A program made the position numbers and the translations under genes. A stretch of 53,403 bases of DNA, from NCBI GenBank assembly GCA_002440945.1, contig DJWG01000013.1, forward strand, positions 1 through 53,403, written 5' to 3'. The notes below the pieces were generated by a model. That model saw only the letters and a program-made list of their open reading frames with translations, ran no database searches and had not been told where the DNA came from. This stretch comes from Rhodobacteraceae bacterium UBA6236 (GTDB lineage: Bacteria > Pseudomonadota > Alphaproteobacteria > Rhodobacterales > Rhodobacteraceae). Positions within the stretch are counted from its first letter, which is position 1. Every line of letters begins with the position of its first letter. Positions 9,657 through 18,005 of the stretch are shown piece by piece.

Positions 9657-11027
9657 ATGGTGGTTTCAGCCAGACGGCGGATCTGGGGCTGGTTCTTCTT
9701 CGACTGGGCCAGCCAGCCTTACAGCACGCTGCTCTTGACCTTCATCTTCGCCCCCTACTTTTCCGAAGTCGCCCGGGCGCATTTCATGGCCCAGGGCCTT
9801 GCCCCCGAAGCGGCGGGCGCGGCGGCGCAATCCTACTGGGGCTTCGGTCAGACCGTCGCGGGCGTGTTGATCGCCTTTCTGGCCCCGATCCTGGGGGCCA
9901 TCGCCGACGGGACAGGGCGGCGGATGGTCTGGATCTGGCTCTTTTCGGCCTGCTACGTCGTGGGCGCCTGGGGGTTGTGGTTCCTGATGCCTGGCGCGTC
10001 GGACCTGCACTGGGCAATGATCGCCTTCGGCCTCGGCCTCGTGGGGATGGAGTTCGCGACGATCTTCACCAATTCCCTGATGCCCAGCCTCACCACCGAG
10101 GAAGAGATGGGCAAGGTCTCGGGTTCGGGCTTTGCCTTCGGCTATCTGGGCGGGATCATTTCGCTGGTGATCATGCTGCTGGTCTTTGCCGAAAGCGCCA
10201 CCACCGGCCGGACGCTTGCCGGGCAGGAACCCGTCCTTGGGCTTCTGAACCCGGACCTGCGGGAAGGCACCCGCGCCGTCGGCCCCTTCACCGCCATCTG
10301 GTACATGGTCTTCATGATCCCCTTCTTCCTTTGGGTAAAGGAACCGAAATTCAATGGCCAGACGTCGGGGATTGCGGCGTCGCTGGCCGATCTGGGGCAC
10401 CTGATCCGCAGCCTGCCGCGCCGGAAAAGCCTTTTTGCCTATCTGATGTCCTCGATGTTCTACCGCGATGCGTTGAACGGCCTTTTCACCTTCGGCGGCG
10501 TCTATGCGAGTGGCGTTCTGGGCTGGAGCGTGACGCGCATCGGCATCTTCGGCGTGATCGGCGCGGTCGCTGCCGCGCTTGCCACCTGGATCGTCGGCCG
10601 GATCGACAGCGCAAAAGGCCCAAAGCCGGTGATCGTCTGGTCAGCCATCGTGCTGATCGCGATCTGCACCGTCATCGTCGGCATGTCGCGCGAGGCGATC
10701 TTCGGCATCCCCTTCGCGCCCGGATCGCCGATGCCCGATTACATCTTCTATGCTTGCGGCGCGCTGATCGGCGCGGCGGGCGGAACGATCCAGGCCTCGT
10801 CCCGCACGCTGATGGTCTTTCACACCACGGCTGACCGCGCGACCGAAGCCTTCGGCCTTTACGCGCTGTCGGGCAAGGCGACGGCCTTCATCGCCCCGGC
10901 GCTGATCACGGCGGCGACGGCGGCAAGCGGCGACCAGCGGATCGGGATCGCGCCCCTGATCGGGCTCTTCATCCTGGCGCTGATTTTGCTAATCTGGGTC
11001 AAACCCAAGGGCGAGAGGCAGGCATGA
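9657..11027 (+). CDS. MFS transporter, UMF1/Atg22-like family
   Basis: A 456-residue inner-membrane protein with about 12 hydrophobic segments. The N-terminal WGWFFFDWASQPYSTLLLTFIF matches the UMF1 family, which is related to the yeast vacuolar effluxer Atg22; the cytoplasmic loop after segment 2 (APILGAIADGTGRR) matches the MFS motif. GAGGGG lies about 6 bases upstream of the ATG. Substrates of bacterial UMF1 members are mostly unknown. The stop codon overlaps the start of mepA (ATGA), so it is the first gene of a plus-strand operon with a cell-wall hydrolase. A role linked to wall turnover is possible, but this is inference from position only. Confidence 0.88.
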   Translation: MVVSARRRIWGWFFFDWASQPYSTLLLTFIFAPYFSEVARAHFMAQGLAPEAAGAAAQSYWGFGQTVAGVLIAFLAPILGAIADGTGRRMVWIWLFSACYVVGAWGLWFLMPGASDLHWAMIAFGLGLVGMEFATIFTNSLMPSLTTEEEMGKVSGSGFAFGYLGGIISLVIMLLVFAESATTGRTLAGQEPVLGLLNPDLREGTRAVGPFTAIWYMVFMIPFFLWVKEPKFNGQTSGIAASLADLGHLIRSLPRRKSLFAYLMSSMFYRDALNGLFTFGGVYASGVLGWSVTRIGIFGVIGAVAAALATWIVGRIDSAKGPKPVIVWSAIVLIAICTVIVGMSREAIFGIPFAPGSPMPDYIFYACGALIGAAGGTIQASSRTLMVFHTTADRATEAFGLYALSGKATAFIAPALITAATAASGDQRIGIAPLIGLFILALILLIWVKPKGERQA

Positions 11028-11926
11028 GGCGCATCATCGGGGCGATTGCGGCGGTGGTTCTGGCGGTGACGATGCCGCAGCAGGCCGGGGCCGAACAACT
11101 GGCCAACAAGCTTTTCGGCGCCAAGCACAGCGCTTCGCGCCAGGCGCCAGAGGCGATCGGCACCTATGCCCGCGGCTGTGGCGCCGGGATGGTGCAACTG
11201 CCGGAAAGCGGTCCCACCTGGCAGGTCATGCGCCTGTCCCGGAACCGCAACTGGGGCCAGCCGGAGCTGGTCCAGTATCTGGTCGACCTGTCGCAGAAAG
11301 CTCGCGCCGCCGGGTGGCGCGGCATCTATGTGGGCGACATGAGCCAGCCGCGCGGCGGACCCATGACCTCGGGGCACGCCAGCCACCAGATCGGGCTCGA
11401 TGCCGACATCTGGATGCTGCCGCCCCCGTCGCTGCAACTGTCGCCGGGGCAGCGCGAAAAGCTCAGCTCGATCTCGATCCGCACCGACGACCAGACCCGG
11501 ATCAACGACAACTGGTCGGCGTCGCACATGGCGCTGATCCGGCTGGCGGCGATGGACCCGCGGGTGGACCGGGTCTTTGTCGCGGCGGCGGCCAAGATCG
11601 CGATGTGCAATGCCGCGGGGCGCAAGGATCGCGCCTGGCTTCAGAAGGTGCGGCCGATCCAGGGGCACAACTTCCATTTCCACGTCCGGCTGAAATGCCC
11701 AGCCGGGTCGAGCTTCTGCAAATCGCAAGGCCAAAGCGTGGCAGAGCTGTCGAGGGGCGGCGATGGCTGCGACGCAAGCCTGACCTGGTGGGTGACCACC
11801 TATCTGGAAGAGTTGCGCAATCCGCCGAAAAAGACCAAACCGACCGGGCCGCGTCCCAGAACGCCGCGTGAATTCACCATGTCGGACCTGCCCAAGCAAT
11901 GCGCTGCCGTTCTCGCCTCGGACTGA
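11024..11926 (+). CDS. mepA: Penicillin-insensitive murein endopeptidase
   Basis: MepA is a periplasmic LAS-type zinc peptidase that cleaves the D-Ala-mDAP cross-links of peptidoglycan. The signal peptide ends about residue 23 (QQAGA). Zinc ligands are visible in SGHASHQIGLDADIW (His118, His121, Asp128) and in GHNFHFHVRL (His215, His218, His220), in the same spacing as in E. coli MepA. Cysteines in the second half may form disulphides. At 300 residues it is a normal length. It overlaps the MFS gene by 4 bases and the phytase-like gene downstream by 28 bases. Confidence 0.95.
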   Translation: MRRIIGAIAAVVLAVTMPQQAGAEQLANKLFGAKHSASRQAPEAIGTYARGCGAGMVQLPESGPTWQVMRLSRNRNWGQPELVQYLVDLSQKARAAGWRGIYVGDMSQPRGGPMTSGHASHQIGLDADIWMLPPPSLQLSPGQREKLSSISIRTDDQTRINDNWSASHMALIRLAAMDPRVDRVFVAAAAKIAMCNAAGRKDRAWLQKVRPIQGHNFHFHVRLKCPAGSSFCKSQGQSVAELSRGGDGCDASLTWWVTTYLEELRNPPKKTKPTGPRPRTPREFTMSDLPKQCAAVLASD

Positions 11927-12816
11927 TCGCCGGACTTTTCCCTGCCCTTGCCCCGACCCTCACCCCGGCCATGCCGCTTCTGGCCGCGCCGGTGGCCGAG
12001 GTGCGCGGAGTCTGGCACTGGACGAAGGACGACCCCAATTTCGGCGGGCTGTCGGGCTTTGACATCTACCCCGACGGGCGCCGCTTTCGCGCGGTGACCG
12101 ACCGGGGTTATACCCTGGCCGGCAGTTTGACCCGCGCTGCGGACGGGCGGGTGACAGGGGTCGAGGCCGGCGCGATGCAGCCGCTGCGCGATGGCCAAGG
12201 ACAGCCCGTCAGCGGCGATGACACGGACGCCGAGGGGCTCGCCCTCGGTCCGGGCGAAAGCTTCTACGTTTCGTTCGAGATTGACCACCGCGTGGTGCTT
12301 TACCCCGATGCCGACAGTCCGGCGGCGCTTTATTCGGCGCCCATCGAAGGGGAACTGGCAACCCTGAACAGCAACGAAGGGATCGAGGCGCTGGCCATCA
12401 GCGCCACCGGCGATCTTTACGCTATCACCGAACGGTCCCTGGAACCCGGAAGCGGCGTTTATCCGGTGCTGCGCTTCCGTAATGGGCAATGGTCGATCCC
12501 CTTCCACATCCGTCAGGACGGCAACTGGAAGGTCGTCAGCGCGGATTTCGGCCCCGATGGAAATCTTTATGTGCTTGAACGGGATTTCTGGGGCTTCGTC
12601 GGCTTCAAGACCCGCATCCGGCGGTTCAAGATCGAAGGCGACGGCATCGGGCAGGAACAGATCCTGTTTTCAAGCCACGCGGGCCAGTACGAGAACCTGG
12701 AAGGTCTTGCCGTCTGGTCCGGCCCCGATGGCGCGGTCTGGCTGACCGCAGTGTCGGACGACAACTTCAATATCTTCCAGAAAACCACGCTGGTCGATTT
12801 CCGCGTCGCGGAATGA
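11899..12816 (+). CDS. Secreted phytase-like/esterase-like protein (paralogue 1)
   Basis: This matches the 'esterase-like activity of phytase' family (Phytase-like domain, PF13449), predicted beta-propeller proteins usually exported to the periplasm. A signal peptide ends around residue 29 (PLLAAPV). Repeated propeller-like motifs are seen: WHWTKDDPNFGGLSGFDIYPDG, DAEGLALGPGESFYVSFE, NEGIEALAISATGDLYAITE, ADFGPDGNLYVLERDF and ENLEGLAVW. The end VSDDNFNIFQKTTLVDF is shared with the protein at 19222-20106, showing that the two are paralogues. The ATG lies inside the end of mepA (28-base overlap), suggesting coupled expression. Actual substrate unknown. Confidence 0.85.
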   Translation: MRCRSRLGLIAGLFPALAPTLTPAMPLLAAPVAEVRGVWHWTKDDPNFGGLSGFDIYPDGRRFRAVTDRGYTLAGSLTRAADGRVTGVEAGAMQPLRDGQGQPVSGDDTDAEGLALGPGESFYVSFEIDHRVVLYPDADSPAALYSAPIEGELATLNSNEGIEALAISATGDLYAITERSLEPGSGVYPVLRFRNGQWSIPFHIRQDGNWKVVSADFGPDGNLYVLERDFWGFVGFKTRIRRFKIEGDGIGQEQILFSSHAGQYENLEGLAVWSGPDGAVWLTAVSDDNFNIFQKTTLVDFRVAE

Positions 12817-12907
12817 CTTGACCGAGGCCCACCGCAGGCGTAAGCCCCGCCCGTTCGGCACCCTGCCGGGCCAAGTCTCCGCGACCTTGTCAAAACGGAA
12901 CCATATC

Positions 12908-13525
12908 ATGCGTCTTTTGCCCGGCATCCTTGCCATGGCCGCGATTGTCGTGGCGTCGAACATCCTTGTGCAGCACCTTTTCGGCCAATGGCTGACCTGG
13001 GGCGCCTTCACCTACCCGTTCTCATTCCTGGTGACCGACCTCACCAACCGCTTCCAGGGCCCGCGCGCGGCGCGCAAGGTGGTGGTGACGGGCTTTGTCG
13101 TCGGCGTCATCTGTTCGCTGATCGGGTCGCAGATCATGGGCGAATTCGGCCCGCTGGTCAGCTTCCGCGTCGCCCTGGGATCGGGGCTTGCGTTCCTTGC
13201 TGCGCAACTGACCGACATTTCGGTCTTCAACCGCTTCCGCGCCCAGTTCTGGTGGCGCGCGCCGCTGTTTGCGACGCTGGCCGGATCGGTCCTCGATACC
13301 GGGGTCTTCTTCACCACGGCCTTTTCGGACAGCCTGCGTTTCCTTGAGCCCGGCAATGATGTGACCTGGGCGAACGAGGCGCTTCCGCTTCTGGGTCTGG
13401 GCCCTGTCGCGCCGCTTTGGATTTCGCTCGCCTCTGCGGATTTGCTGGTCAAACTGACCATCGCGGCGGTAGCTCTTGTGCCCTATCGCGTCGCAATCGC
13501 AAGATGGGCGGCCCAGCGCGCATAA
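12908..13525 (+). CDS. Queuosine-precursor transporter, YhhQ/QPTR family
   Basis: YhhQ-type (VUT/DUF165) inner-membrane proteins import queuosine precursors such as preQ0/preQ1 for tRNA modification. The family hallmark is the first half: ASNILVQHLFGQWLTWGAFTYPFSFLVTDLTNRF (about residues 13-46), followed by several more hydrophobic segments and LAAQLTDISVFNRFR. I use the ATG at 12908, which gives 205 residues and begins directly with the first membrane segment; starts up to 30 codons earlier would add a charged, non-conserved leader. No preQ1 riboswitch could be recognised in the 91 bases upstream. Confidence 0.88.
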   Translation: MRLLPGILAMAAIVVASNILVQHLFGQWLTWGAFTYPFSFLVTDLTNRFQGPRAARKVVVTGFVVGVICSLIGSQIMGEFGPLVSFRVALGSGLAFLAAQLTDISVFNRFRAQFWWRAPLFATLAGSVLDTGVFFTTAFSDSLRFLEPGNDVTWANEALPLLGLGPVAPLWISLASADLLVKLTIAAVALVPYRVAIARWAAQRA

Positions 13526-13597
13526 AAATTCTTTTGACAAATACCAAAACTGTGCCAGCCTTCTAGTAACGGCAACATAGTGAAAGGAGGTGGTCCA

Positions 13598-13654
13598 GTG
13601 TCTAGAGTGATATTGGAGAGAGGTGTCGGGACAGTCATGGAGGCCGTGGCCTGA
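13598..13654 (+). CDS. 18-residue leader peptide (putative)
   Basis: The GTG at 13598 lies 6 bases after AGGAGGT and opens a frame encoding MSRVILERGVGTVMEAVA, then TGA. The spacing and the outstanding ribosome-binding site argue that ribosomes start here. The codon choice (AGA, ATA, TTG, AGA) is unlike the GC-rich codon use of neighbouring genes, so the first half probably contains rare codons, which would fit a regulatory leader. There is no run of one amino acid as in classic amino-acid attenuators. The product is too short for family assignment. Confidence 0.5.
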   Translation: MSRVILERGVGTVMEAVA

Positions 13655-13747
13655 GGGCAACCCCGAGGGCTTTAATCCTTGACTGGGCCTCGCCGGCTCG
13701 CTGAGATCGAACTGGCACCCTAACTGGCCCATCTCCGTAGATCTCGG

Positions 13748-13776
13748 AGGGCCGCCTGAATGGGCGGCCCTTTCCG
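13748..13776 (+). terminator. Intrinsic terminator between leader ORF and arfB
   Basis: GGGCCGCC at 13749-13756 pairs perfectly with GGCGGCCC at 13763-13770 around a TGAATG loop and is followed by TTTCCGTTT. It sits only 30 bases before the arfB ATG and is in the same orientation, so it either ends the small transcript or conditionally blocks read-through into arfB. Confidence 0.75.
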
Positions 13777-13806
13777 TTTGTGGATGCCCGGACTAAGCTG
13801 CCCGTC

Positions 13807-14226
13807 ATGCTCTGGATCAACGATCATCTGTCGATTGCCGACTGGGAACTGACGGAAAGCTTCACGCGGTCGCAGGGGCCGGGCGGGCAGAACGTCAACA
13901 AGGTCGAAACCGCGGTTGAACTGCGGTTCGAGGCTGACCGCAGCCCGCATCTTGCACCACCCGTGAAGGCGCGGCTGAAGCGGCTCGCCGGGCGGCGCTG
14001 GACTGCGGATGGCGCGGTCCTGATCCGGGCCGAGGAAACCCGCAGCCAGGCGCGCAACCGCGAACTGGCGCGCGAACGGCTGGTCGAATTGATCCGGGCG
14101 GCGCTTGTCGCTCCGAAACGGCGAGTGGCCACGAAACCGACGCTTGGCAGCCAGCGGCGGCGGGTGGCGGCGAAATTGCAACGCGGCGAGATCAAGGCGC
14201 TGCGCGGAAAGGTCGAGGATGAATAG
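13807..14226 (+). CDS. arfB: Alternative ribosome-rescue factor ArfB (peptidyl-tRNA hydrolase)
   Basis: ArfB (YaeJ) releases nascent chains from ribosomes stalled on non-stop mRNAs, acting as a tmRNA-independent rescue factor. The GGQ motif is at residues 26-28 in SQGPGGQNVNKVET, and the long basic C-terminal tail (KRRVATKPTLGSQRRR...LRGK) that enters the mRNA channel is present. The ATG at 13807 (MLWINDHLSI) gives 139 residues, like E. coli ArfB; the GTG nine codons earlier would overlap the terminator tail. The stop codon overlaps the start of the aminotransferase gene by 8 bases. Confidence 0.95.
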   Translation: MLWINDHLSIADWELTESFTRSQGPGGQNVNKVETAVELRFEADRSPHLAPPVKARLKRLAGRRWTADGAVLIRAEETRSQARNRELARERLVELIRAALVAPKRRVATKPTLGSQRRRVAAKLQRGEIKALRGKVEDE

Positions 14227-15496
14227 CAAGACGGCGGAACTTCTGGCGCGGCGCGAACGGCTTCTGGGGCCCAATGTGCCGACCTTCTACGAAAACCCGG
14301 TGCATCTGGTGCGGGGCGAGGGCGTCTGGCTTTGGGATGCGGATGGGCGGCGCTATCTGGACTGCTACAACAACGTGCCGCATGTGGGCCACGGCCATCC
14401 CCGGGTCGTCGAGGCCATCGCCCGGCAATCGGCGCTCCTGAACACCCATACCCGCTATCTGCACGAGGGCATTCTTGACTATGCCGAACGGCTGACCGGC
14501 AAGCTGGGCCATGACCTGCGGCAGATCATCATGGTCTGCACCGGGTCCGAGGCCAACGACATCGCGCTTCGCATGGCGCAGGCGGTGACGGGCAAGACCG
14601 GCTATATCGCCACCGACAACACCTATCACGGCAACACCACCGCCGTGGCGCATCTGTCCACCCGCCGCCCACCCATCGGCGGCTGGCCGTCGAACATCCG
14701 CCGGGTTCCGGCGCCGGACGCGCTGGCCCCGCTGGGCGGCAGCGTCGAGGCGCAGCCGCAAGCCTTTGCCGACAACGTCGCCCGCGCGATTTCCGAGTTG
14801 GAAGCCGCCGGCCACGGCTTCGCCGGGCTGATGCTGTGCCCGATCTTCGCCAACGAAGGCATCGTGCCGGGCGTGGCCCCCGGTTTCCTGGATCCCACGG
14901 TCGAGGTGATCCGCAGGGCCGGCGGGCTGATCCTGTGCGACGAAGTGCAGCCGGGCTTTGGTCGCGTCGGCAGCCACTGGTGGGGCCACGAATGGCTGGG
15001 CTTCGTGCCTGACGTGGTGACGATGGGCAAGCCGATGGGCAATGGCCACCCTGTTGCCGCGGTGGTCGCACGGCCCGATGTGATGACCGCCTTCCGCGAG
15101 GCGTTCGGCTATTTCAACACCTTCGGCGGCAATCCGGTGGCTTGCGCCGCAGCAATGGCGGTGCTGGACGTCATCGAGGACGAAGACCTGATCGCCAATG
15201 CCCGCAAGTTGGGCGCAGAGGTGCTGGAGGGCCTTCGCGGCATCCGCCATCCCTTGATCCATGATGCACGCGGCGCGGGACTGTTCTTCGGCATCGAACT
15301 GGCGCGCGACGGCAAGCCCGCGCCCGATGCGGCGGGACGGGTGGTGGAACGGATGCGCGAGGAAGGCATCCTCATGGGCCGCGGAGGACGGGAACAGCAC
15401 ATCCTGAAGATCCGCCCACCGATGGTCTTCGACCAAAGTCATGCCGACCTGCTGATCAGCACCCTGTCCCGCGTGCTGGCCGAGATCCCGGCATGA
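14219..15496 (+). CDS. Class III PLP-dependent aminotransferase/phospho-lyase
   Basis: A fold-type I PLP enzyme of 425 residues. The PLP lysine is Lys271 in VVTMGKPMGNGHP, the cofactor-binding aspartate is Asp241 in LILCDEVQPGFGR, and TGSEAND (109-114) binds the phosphate. GNGHP after the lysine is characteristic of the AGXT2L branch, which includes ethanolamine-phosphate phospho-lyase and 5-phosphohydroxy-L-lysine phospho-lyase. The start ATG at 14219 overlaps arfB by 8 bases, and the 3' end overlaps the APH-fold kinase by 4 bases. A kinase plus this branch of enzyme is the classic arrangement for phosphorylating and then eliminating phosphate from an amino alcohol or hydroxylysine. The exact substrate is inference. 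Confidence 0.85.
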   Translation: MNSKTAELLARRERLLGPNVPTFYENPVHLVRGEGVWLWDADGRRYLDCYNNVPHVGHGHPRVVEAIARQSALLNTHTRYLHEGILDYAERLTGKLGHDLRQIIMVCTGSEANDIALRMAQAVTGKTGYIATDNTYHGNTTAVAHLSTRRPPIGGWPSNIRRVPAPDALAPLGGSVEAQPQAFADNVARAISELEAAGHGFAGLMLCPIFANEGIVPGVAPGFLDPTVEVIRRAGGLILCDEVQPGFGRVGSHWWGHEWLGFVPDVVTMGKPMGNGHPVAAVVARPDVMTAFREAFGYFNTFGGNPVACAAAMAVLDVIEDEDLIANARKLGAEVLEGLRGIRHPLIHDARGAGLFFGIELARDGKPAPDAAGRVVERMREEGILMGRGGREQHILKIRPPMVFDQSHADLLISTLSRVLAEIPA

Positions 15497-16491
15497 CCAC
15501 CGACGCCGAGGCGCACCGCCTTGCCGATATCGCACTGGTGCAATGGGGTGGTTCCGAACGGCCGATACGGTTGGTCAAGAACCGCGAAAACATCGTGTTC
15601 GAGGTCTGGCTTCCGGGCGGCCGCCGCGCCGCCCTGCGCCTGCACCGCCCCGGCTATCAAAGCGCGGCCTCCATCACGGCCGAATTGGCCTGGACCGCCG
15701 CGCTGAAGGATAGCGGGTTCAACGTGCCGGAACCGCTGGTCACAACCGAAGGTCACCTGCTTGCCACAGCGGGGGACCGTCAGGCCTCTTGCGTGGGCTG
15801 GCTCATGGGCGATCCCATCGGCAGCGCCGAAGCGCCGCTCTCCGGTTCGGCGGCGGAACAGCGGGCGCTGTTCCTGCGGCTGGGCGGTTTGATCGCGGAT
15901 CTGCACAACCTGACCGACGCGGGCGCCATCCCTGTCGAGTTTCCGCGGCCGCGCTGGGACATCGACGGCCTTTTGGGGCCCGACCCGCTCTGGGGTCGCT
16001 TCTGGGACAACCCGAGCTTTGCGGAGGCTGACCGCGCCCTGATCCAGGCCGCCCGCACCGCCGCGCGCGAGGATCTGGAACGTTTCGTGGCGGAAAACGC
16101 CGACATCGGCCCAATCCACGCCGATGTCCTGCGGGAAAATGTCCTGCGGGATGGCGATGCCCTTTGGCTTATCGACTTCGATGACAGCGGCCACGGGTTT
16201 CGCATGTATGACCTGGCCACCGCCGTGGTGCAAAGCCTGGAGGAACCGAACCTTCCCCTGCTGGTCGATGGCCTGATCGAAGGCTACCGTTTGCGCCGCG
16301 CTTTGAACGATGCCGCTGCCCGACGGCTTGCGCTGTTCATCGGATTGAGGACCTTTGCCTCGGCGGGCTGGATCATCACCCGCGCCGATCCCGACGACCA
16401 CCGTCAGCGATTCTACGCCGACCGCGCAATCCGCATGGCACGGCACATCCTGACCGGAACTGCCCCCTGGGATTCACGAGAAACCGGCTGA
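15493..16491 (+). CDS. Phosphotransferase, APH/choline kinase-like fold
   Basis: A 332-residue small-molecule kinase of the aminoglycoside phosphotransferase/hydroxylysine kinase type. The Brenner motif is HADVLRENV (catalytic Asp211, Asn216) and the Mg-binding DFD is at 228-230 (LIDFDDSGHG). The N-lobe carries the beta strands ENIVFEV and RAALRLHRP. It starts with ATGA overlapping the upstream aminotransferase, so the two are almost certainly co-expressed. I infer that it phosphorylates an amino-alcohol type substrate (hydroxylysine or ethanolamine) for the adjacent PLP enzyme rather than providing antibiotic resistance. Confidence 0.85.
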   Translation: MTTDAEAHRLADIALVQWGGSERPIRLVKNRENIVFEVWLPGGRRAALRLHRPGYQSAASITAELAWTAALKDSGFNVPEPLVTTEGHLLATAGDRQASCVGWLMGDPIGSAEAPLSGSAAEQRALFLRLGGLIADLHNLTDAGAIPVEFPRPRWDIDGLLGPDPLWGRFWDNPSFAEADRALIQAARTAAREDLERFVAENADIGPIHADVLRENVLRDGDALWLIDFDDSGHGFRMYDLATAVVQSLEEPNLPLLVDGLIEGYRLRRALNDAAARRLALFIGLRTFASAGWIITRADPDDHRQRFYADRAIRMARHILTGTAPWDSRETG

Positions 16492-16595
16492 TTTCCACCG
16501 CTTGGCGGGCCTTCGAACATCACGGCGCTTGCGCTGGCCATGATTTGCAGGGAAAAGGAGCCGGGGCCAGGGACAAAGATTGGCATAACGTTTCC

Positions 16596-18005
16596 ATGTT
16601 CAAGAAAGCCCTCATGCTCGTGTCGGGCAATGCTTTCGCCTCGGCACTGAGCCTGCTGCGAAACCTTGCGATCGCGCGGCTGATCAGCCCTGAAGACTAC
16701 GGTATCGCGTCGACCTTCGCGATCAGCATGTCGATCGTCGAGATGGTGTCCTACCTGGGATTGCAGCAGCTGATGATTGTCGACCGGGATGGCGATATCC
16801 CGCATGTGCAGGCCGCCGCCCAAGGGTTCCAGGTGCTGCGCGGCTTTCTGTCCAGCACCCTGCTCTTCCTGATCTCGGGCCTCTATGCTTCATTCCTGGG
16901 GATCGAAGAAGTCGCCTGGGCGTTCCAGATCATCGCGCTTGTGCCTCTGTTCAATGGCTTCCAGCACTTTGACCAGCACCGCCTGAAACGGCACATGAAC
17001 TTCCGCCCCTCGATTCTGACCACGGCGCTGCCGCCGCTTTTTTCAGTGCTGGCGATCTGGCCCGCCTATCTGATCTGGCCGGATTTCCGGGTCATGCTGG
17101 TGTCGATCTTCGTTCAGGCTCTATCGATGGTCGCCGTGTCGCATCTGACGGCTGAACGTGGATACCGACTTGCGTGGGACAATGAACTGGTTCGCAAGGC
17201 CATGCAGTTCGGCTGGCCCCTGCTTCTGAACGGCGTGCTGCTTTTCGGGATCTTCAACGGAGACCGTTTGATCATCGGACGTGAACTGGGGATGACCACC
17301 CTCGCCATCTTCTCGATGGGCTTCACACTGACCCTCACGCCGACGCTGGTGCTGGCCAATTCGCTGCAAACCTTCTTCGTACCGCTCTTGTCGCGCGAAG
17401 TAGACAATCCAAAAGGCTTCCAGACATTGGCCGAAGCGACAATCGAAGGCGGCATGGTAATCGGCGTGCTGCTGATCCTCGGGACCAGTCTCCTGGGTGG
17501 GCCGATCATCCACATACTACTAGGCGCAAAATACGAAGGCCTGCTGCCCTTCCTGGTACAATTGGGGATCATGCAGGGGGTGCGGATCGCAAAGACCGGG
17601 CCATCAATCATAGCCCTGTCACGGGGCCGCAACGGCCTATCGATCTGGGCCAACATTCCACGGGCCCTTGCGCTGCCTGTCGCCTGGTTCGTGGTGCTGC
17701 GGACTGGCGACATCGAATCCGTGATTGGCGTCGGCATTACGGCGGAACTTCTGGGCCTATTGATCGCGCTCTGGACGACGCGGAAGCGGCTTGTTGTCCA
17801 TTTGCGACGACTTGTCCTGCCGCTTGTGCTGTTCTTCAGCTTCGCCGCGCTCAGCTACTGGGATGCTTGGATGACCGTACCGATGCCACTTCTGGCCGAT
17901 CACCTCCACCCAGGACTGCTGGCGGTGCTGCTGGTAGCGCTGGCAACGATACAATCCATGTCGGCGATGAGAACTGTCGTTCTGCGGCGACTGCGGCGGG
18001 AATGA
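16596..18005 (+). CDS. Oligosaccharide flippase (Wzx-like, polysaccharide transporter family)
   Basis: A 469-residue inner-membrane protein with about 12 hydrophobic segments of the MOP/PST type, proposed to flip lipid-linked repeat units to the periplasm. The N-terminus LVSGNAFASALSLLRNLAIARLISPEDYGIAS is the familiar start of the family, and LLNGVLLFGIFNGDRLIIGRELG matches the conserved second half of the first lobe. The ATG at 16596 was chosen because it starts right before the first membrane segment. It opens the polysaccharide region; base composition falls a little below that of the genes to its left. Confidence 0.9.
   Translation: MFKKALMLVSGNAFASALSLLRNLAIARLISPEDYGIASTFAISMSIVEMVSYLGLQQLMIVDRDGDIPHVQAAAQGFQVLRGFLSSTLLFLISGLYASFLGIEEVAWAFQIIALVPLFNGFQHFDQHRLKRHMNFRPSILTTALPPLFSVLAIWPAYLIWPDFRVMLVSIFVQALSMVAVSHLTAERGYRLAWDNELVRKAMQFGWPLLLNGVLLFGIFNGDRLIIGRELGMTTLAIFSMGFTLTLTPTLVLANSLQTFFVPLLSREVDNPKGFQTLAEATIEGGMVIGVLLILGTSLLGGPIIHILLGAKYEGLLPFLVQLGIMQGVRIAKTGPSIIALSRGRNGLSIWANIPRALALPVAWFVVLRTGDIESVIGVGITAELLGLLIALWTTRKRLVVHLRRLVLPLVLFFSFAALSYWDAWMTVPMPLLADHLHPGLLAVLLVALATIQSMSAMRTVVLRRLRRE

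Larger units (their letters stand above)
13534..13776 (+). ncRNA. Candidate leader RNA/small transcript upstream of arfB
   Basis: This 240-base stretch behaves like a self-contained short transcription unit. TTGACA at 13534-13539 is a perfect -35 element, although I see no good -10 at 16-18 bases. GAAAGGAGGTGGTCCAG at 13582-13598 can pair over 17 bases with the 3' end of 16S rRNA (one G-U pair), far longer than a normal Shine-Dalgarno sequence. It precedes an 18-codon ORF. After that ORF, CTGAGATC (about 13700) can pair with GATCTCGG (13740-13747), and that second arm abuts a strong terminator hairpin at 13748-13773. The arrangement fits an attenuator for arfB or a stand-alone sRNA. The boundaries are guesses. 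Confidence 0.5.

Noticed and set aside
12817..12907. preQ1-type riboswitch before the YhhQ-type transporter
   Set aside because: The A-rich tail and conserved stem of known preQ1 classes are not seen.
13583..13597. Fragment of 16S rRNA gene on the minus strand
   Set aside because: Only about 17 bases match the 16S 3' end; no further rRNA sequence flanks it, and it is placed exactly as a ribosome-binding site.
15493..16491. Aminoglycoside resistance kinase
   Set aside because: The fold is shared, but overlap with an AGXT2L-type PLP enzyme points to metabolism and no resistance context is present.
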